This document shows positions 60,255 to 64,000 of a DNA stretch of 64,000 bases, piece after piece. Within the stretch, counting starts at the first letter, position 1. Each line of letters starts with the position of its first letter. A program made the translations under genes and the position numbers. The notes under the pieces were generated by a model. That model saw only the letters and a list, made by a program, of their open reading frames with translations. It ran no database searches and was not told the origin of the DNA. The stretch covers positions 3,968,001-4,032,000 of the forward strand of contig CP103804.1 in the NCBI GenBank assembly GCA_024919175.1, written 5' to 3'. This DNA is from Clostridioides difficile. Lineage in GTDB: Bacteria; Bacillota; Clostridia; Peptostreptococcales; Peptostreptococcaceae.

Positions 60255-61352
60255 TTGAAAAAATTATATTTTCGTTTCATTGCCTACTTTACAACAGGTC
60301 TCTTTATATTCCTAGTGTACTTTATCACATTGTTTATTTTACTCACTCAGTTGATATATTCTGAAAGTGCATCTAAACCTTTATATGTGATTAATTCGTC
60401 CATTAACTATTTTCCAAGCATACTTATCATTGCCTTTTGCTTTATTACAGGAGGAATACTTTTTTGCTTATTTCTCGTTCGACCGCTGTATTTAATAATT
60501 AGCTCAATAAGTAAGTTGTCAAAGGGTAATTATATAATAGCTGAAAAAGCTTTTACTAAAAACGGAAAACTAAAATGGTACTACTTTATGTATAAGGAAG
60601 TCATTGTAAATATAAAAGCTCTAGGCAATAAGCTTCAAGAAACTGAGATTGAACGAAAGAATCTAGAAATTGCAAAAACTGATTGGCTTGCTGGTGTATC
60701 ACATGATTTAAAAACGCCACTGTCATATATCAATGGGTATTCCTCTCTAATGCTTAACAAAAAACTCAGTTTTAGTGAAGAAGAGAGAATGACATTTCTG
60801 AATGATATATATAAAAAGGGAGTGTATATCGAAAAGTTAATAGATGATTTAAGTCTGACATTTTTTATAGATTCCTCTGGGAAAATACAGCTTAAACACA
60901 CACAGGTTGAAATGGTAACCTTTCTTCAAAACCTCATTGCTGATATAGCAAACAATCCAAAAACAGAAAATCAGATATTTGAATTTCATACAGATTTGAG
61001 AAAGTTACATTTAGTTATTGATGAGATGCTAATGTACAGAGCTATTTATAACCTTTTAATTAATTGTGTTGAACACAATCCTGATGGAACAGAAATAAAT
61101 GTTATCTTAAAACAAACATCTAAAGAGATTTGTATTGATATTACTGATAATGGTGTTGGTATGGATGTAGAGATGACAAGTGATATTTTTGATAAATACT
61201 ATAGTAGCAAAAAACATCATACACAAGGTAAAGGATTAGGTTTATTTATCTCTATGCAGATTATTGATGCACATGAAGGTAGTATTTCAGTTTCTAGCAC
61301 TATTGGAAAAGGTACATCATTTCAAATCATATTGGGACAACATAAAGTCTAG
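60255..61352 (+). CDS. Sensor histidine kinase
   Basis: 365 aa from TTG at 60255 (GGGAG eight bases upstream), four bases after the regulator stop; a longer frame overlapping the regulator is unlikely. Transmembrane helices at about 10-33 and 55-78 enclose only about 20 extracytoplasmic residues, so it probably senses within the membrane or through a partner protein. HisKA LAGVSHDLKTPLSYINGYSS; HATPase with NLLINCVEHNPDG, DNGVGMD and GKGLGLFISMQII. The kinase may sense through the lipoprotein encoded divergently. Confidence 0.9.
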   Translation: MKKLYFRFIAYFTTGLFIFLVYFITLFILLTQLIYSESASKPLYVINSSINYFPSILIIAFCFITGGILFCLFLVRPLYLIISSISKLSKGNYIIAEKAFTKNGKLKWYYFMYKEVIVNIKALGNKLQETEIERKNLEIAKTDWLAGVSHDLKTPLSYINGYSSLMLNKKLSFSEEERMTFLNDIYKKGVYIEKLIDDLSLTFFIDSSGKIQLKHTQVEMVTFLQNLIADIANNPKTENQIFEFHTDLRKLHLVIDEMLMYRAIYNLLINCVEHNPDGTEINVILKQTSKEICIDITDNGVGMDVEMTSDIFDKYYSSKKHHTQGKGLGLFISMQIIDAHEGSISVSSTIGKGTSFQIILGQHKV

Positions 61353-61365
61353 TTTGATAATAGAT

Positions 61366-61398
61366 AACTCCCAAGTTCAAATGAGCTTGGGAGTTTTA
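61366..61398 (+). terminator. Terminator of the two-component operon
   Basis: AACTCCCAAG (61366-61375) and CTTGGGAGTT (61386-61395), then TTATAT. Confidence 0.85.
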
Positions 61399-61831
61399 TA
61401 TAATGATTATATATTACTTTAAAATAATATATAAATTTATTATACTATTAATATCACACATACCTATACTTCCACAGCAACTAACTTTGTACTCTAGTAA
61501 TGTTTTAAACTTATACCAAAAGACTTCACTAATTCCTCAATTGCCAAAGCTAACTTACAGTTTTAAATCCTATTACTTACCTTTTAATCTTATAGATAAT
61601 TTATTTGCTTTACTCTAATTTTATCCCCTGCACTATACTTAGATATCACAATTTTCCCTAAGACATAATTTTAAGCTACTTTATTAAATAATAAAATTTA
61701 TATAAAATACTTATTATTACAAAGATGCAACTCAAAGTTGACAAAAAACATAGTAAGATTGATAGTATGCAACCTGTATATTTGTTAAAATTTTAAAATA
61801 AAGATTGAGAAGGATTGAGGAGGAAAATAAA
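61399..61831. other. Intergenic region before the XRE gene
   Basis: A 71-codon frame at 61403-61618 has no RBS and low-complexity composition, so I do not call it. The XRE promoter lies in the last 100 bp. Confidence 0.5.
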
Positions 61832-62284
61832 ATGGATATATCTGAAAAAATTTTAAAACTAAGAAAAGCAAATAATCTCTCTCAGGAGAATTTAGCAGAA
61901 CAACTTAATGTCTCAAGACAAAGTATATCAAAATGGGAAACAGGTCAATCTGTTCCAGAAACAGAAAAGTTAATTACTTTAAGCGAAATATTCAATGTTA
62001 CAATAGATTATCTTTTGAAACCAACTGAAATAGATGAGATATCAATTAGAACAGAAATATTAGAAAAACAACAACAGCAGTTAGTTAAAAAGGAAAGAAA
62101 AAATGATAAAATCTTATTTATTGTATTAAGCTGTCTAGCCACATACTTAATTGCATTCGCTATATATATTATTGGCCACTTCTATTTTGAAATTTGGAAT
62201 CCAGGTGTAATATTAAGTGAATTTATAATAGCAACAGCAATTGCTATTACTATTAATTTAAAGCATAAGTATAAAATTGATTAA
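61832..62284 (+). CDS. XRE-family regulator with C-terminal membrane helices
   Basis: 150 aa from the ATG at 61832 with a strong GAGGAGG. HTH_3 domain at residues 4-60 (ISEKILKLRKANNLSQENLA, LNVSRQSISKWETGQSVPET, LSEIFNVTIDYLL). A linker helix (about 65-90) and two membrane helices (about 95-117 and 124-143) follow. Membrane-tethered XRE proteins of this form are common in Firmicutes and may respond to envelope signals. No adjacent partner gene; own terminator. Confidence 0.88.
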   Translation: MDISEKILKLRKANNLSQENLAEQLNVSRQSISKWETGQSVPETEKLITLSEIFNVTIDYLLKPTEIDEISIRTEILEKQQQQLVKKERKNDKILFIVLSCLATYLIAFAIYIIGHFYFEIWNPGVILSEFIIATAIAITINLKHKYKID

Positions 62285-62296
62285 TTTAAACTAAAC

Positions 62297-62332
62297 AAAA
62301 AAGGTTCACCCTAATTAGAATGAACCTTTTTT
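62297..62332. terminator. Bidirectional terminator
   Basis: AAAAAAGGTTCA (62297-62308) and TGAACCTTTTTT (62321-62332), between the convergent XRE and gapN genes. Confidence 0.9.
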
Positions 62333-62469
62333 ATTTATTCATAGTTTATACAAAATCTATATCTTGATTAAAACTTCATTATTTCCTAGAGCTATATAAA
62401 GCTTTAAAAAGCAAAATATAAAGCGGAAAAAATTAATGTATTCACTCTATCCTACATTACTAGTATAAT

Positions 62470-63930
62470 CTACAGCCCCTTAACATTTACTACTACTGCC
62501 TTAGGTCTAGTCATAGCCTCAATCGAATACTTAACGCCCTGAGTTCCCATACCAGATGCCTTTACACCTAAAAATGGGAAGTGGTCTGGTCCTCTCTCAG
62601 TCTTATTATTTATTTGAACAGTACCAACCTCAAGCTTATCGGCTATATAAAAAGCCTTATCAATATCACTTGTAAATACTGATGATTGAAGTCCATACTC
62701 CGATTGATTGGCAATTTCAATTGCTTCATTTATATCTTTAACTCTTATAATTGGAAGTACTGGGCCAAAAGGTTCCTCCCAAGCAATTTTCATATCAACA
62801 CTTACATTATCTAATAATGTTGGATAAAATAAGTTATTTTTTCTAACATTACCTGTTATTAATTTTGCACCTTTATGCAAGGCATCATCCACTAATCCTT
62901 GAACAAAATCAGTTGATTTGTTATCTATAAGAGGTGTAATGACTACTTCATCCATAGGATTTCCAACTGTTAACTTCTCCACTAACGGTTTTATTTTTTC
63001 AACTAGTTTATCAGCTACACTCTCTTGAACCAAAATTCTCTTTACTGCTGTACATCTTTGACCTGAATATGAGTAAGCTCCAGCTACTATGTTTTTAGCT
63101 GCAAAATCCAAGTCTGCATCTTCTAATACAATAGCTGCATCTTTTCCACCAAGTTCCAATAACAATGGTACCATTTTAGATATTTTGGATATATGTTGAC
63201 CAACTTCAGTACTACCAGTGAAATTTATAAAGTTGATTCCCTTATGAGTTACAACATAATCCCCTATTTCACTACCTCTACCTGTAATTGTGTTAAGTAC
63301 ACCATCTGGTATACCCGCCTTTCTCATAATTTCTACTAAATGAAGTGCACTAATAGCTCCTTGTGTAGCAGGTTTTAGGACAACTGCATTTCCACCAATA
63401 AGTGCTGGTGCAATCTTTGACATAGATAAATTTACAGGATAATTAAATGGAGATATAGCTAAAACAGTACCCAATGGAACTCTTGAAACATATGACATCT
63501 TATTACGTGTTCCACCAGGGAAATTGTCACCACTAATAGCCTCACCTTCCATATTCTTTCCTACATCTGCTGTGTATCTTAAAAAATCTGCTGTTCTTTC
63601 AACTTCTGCTCTTGCAGATTTTATATCTTTGGCTATTTCAAGTACCAATATGTTAGCTATTTCATCCATATTTTCTAGCAATAAATCAGCTGCTTTATGA
63701 AATATATTAGCTCTCTTATATACAGGCATATCCGCCCATACCTTTATGCTTTCTTTTGTATTTTTAATAGCTTCATCTACTTCATGCTTTGTCATAGATT
63801 GTACTTTTCCAACAAGCGAGTTATCTATTGGTGAGTAAATCTCTATTGGTTTTTTTGAATTAGATTCTACCCATTTCCCATTTATTAAATTTTTATATAC
63901 ATTTTCTTCAGTTCTAAGTTCATTAAACAT
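62470..63930 (-). CDS. gapN: NADP-dependent non-phosphorylating glyceraldehyde-3-phosphate dehydrogenase
   Basis: 486 aa, full aldehyde dehydrogenase length. Cofactor region ISPFNYPVNLSMSKIAPALI, NFTGSTEVG turn, general base in LELGGKDAAIVLEDADLDFA, and catalytic Cys293 in YSGQRCTAVKR (G-Q-R-C-T-A is the GapN-specific form). The C-terminus ERGPDHFPFLGVKASGMGTQ is also GapN-like. It oxidises glyceraldehyde-3-phosphate to 3-phosphoglycerate with NADP, giving NADPH while bypassing one ATP-yielding step. RBS AGAGAGG. It is an ordinary metabolic gene at the edge of the accessory block. Confidence 0.93.
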   Translation of the reverse strand: MFNELRTEENVYKNLINGKWVESNSKKPIEIYSPIDNSLVGKVQSMTKHEVDEAIKNTKESIKVWADMPVYKRANIFHKAADLLLENMDEIANILVLEIAKDIKSARAEVERTADFLRYTADVGKNMEGEAISGDNFPGGTRNKMSYVSRVPLGTVLAISPFNYPVNLSMSKIAPALIGGNAVVLKPATQGAISALHLVEIMRKAGIPDGVLNTITGRGSEIGDYVVTHKGINFINFTGSTEVGQHISKISKMVPLLLELGGKDAAIVLEDADLDFAAKNIVAGAYSYSGQRCTAVKRILVQESVADKLVEKIKPLVEKLTVGNPMDEVVITPLIDNKSTDFVQGLVDDALHKGAKLITGNVRKNNLFYPTLLDNVSVDMKIAWEEPFGPVLPIIRVKDINEAIEIANQSEYGLQSSVFTSDIDKAFYIADKLEVGTVQINNKTERGPDHFPFLGVKASGMGTQGVKYSIEAMTRPKAVVVNVKGL

Positions 63931-64000
63931 ATTTTTATTCCTCTCTCTGATATAACATTATGTATTTAAATTATAGCCATTTATTTGTTATGTAAACATT

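Noticed and set aside
61403..61618. 71-codon ORF after the two-component operon
   Set aside because: Follows a terminator, has no RBS, and its composition is that of AT-rich noncoding DNA.

Overview
The window is strongly AT-rich low-GC Firmicute DNA. Gene content, regulator families and short sequence signatures point to Clostridioides difficile or a very close relative. The main clues are a spaFEGRK-type lantibiotic-immunity locus, a small type I toxin of the kind described in that species, DUF1659/DUF2922/YvrJ genes, a DUF6110/P-type ATPase pair and gapN. No rRNA, tRNA or CRISPR array was found. The window is accessory and surface-stress DNA: many regulator-plus-transporter modules, decayed gene copies, and minisatellite-like tandem repeats between genes.

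Layout. 1-4.7 kb: cut-off IS607 transposase and a phage/plasmid-type replication module (DnaB-like helicase and Phg_2220_C-type initiator, bracketed by two Mor-like regulators). 5-9.8 kb: nucleoside phosphorylase, DUF1659-DUF2922-YvrJ operon, LytTR regulator, CPBP-family membrane protein with altered catalytic residues, MerR regulator. 10-24.4 kb: a series of regulator/ABC modules: TetR with an FtsX-type exporter, TetR with a methyltransferase, another TetR, a BceAB-like exporter with an AgrC/AgrA-like two-component system, a GntR(YtrA)-controlled ABC-2 exporter, and a GNAT acetyltransferase. 24.6-31 kb: GrpB and HEAT-repeat proteins, then spaFEGRK, in which spaG carries an in-frame TGA at codon 19. 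31-36.2 kb: secreted peptidoglycan-binding protein, decayed and intact M56 (BlaR1-like) sensors around a BlaI repressor, an IS1182 scar, and an alpha/beta hydrolase. 36.4-38.5 kb: ibrA-ibrB operon with a small overlapping third gene. 39-44.4 kb: CPBP remnant, TetR/FMN-binding pair, a type I toxin-antitoxin candidate, DUF6110 and a P1B-type ATPase.

44.5-53 kb holds the most unusual locus. Two large paralogous GTPases (1734 and 833 aa) have AIG1/IRG-like N-terminal G domains and internal collagen-like glycine-repeat regions, but no export signal. They lie behind a 96-aa beta-rich protein and a possible 16-codon leader peptide. I know no described system of this form.

53-64 kb: MarR-controlled MFS exporter. 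Three tandem copies, at different stages of decay, of a TPR plus two-lobed aspartyl-protease-like lipoprotein follow. They are divergent from an OmpR-type two-component system, and each copy has 11-bp-phased GTAAA repeats upstream. An XRE regulator and gapN close the window.

The common theme is sensing of, and defence against, envelope-active compounds, with repeated duplication and decay. Gene starts were chosen by ribosome-binding site rather than longest frame. Functional statements rest on motif reading, not on database searches.
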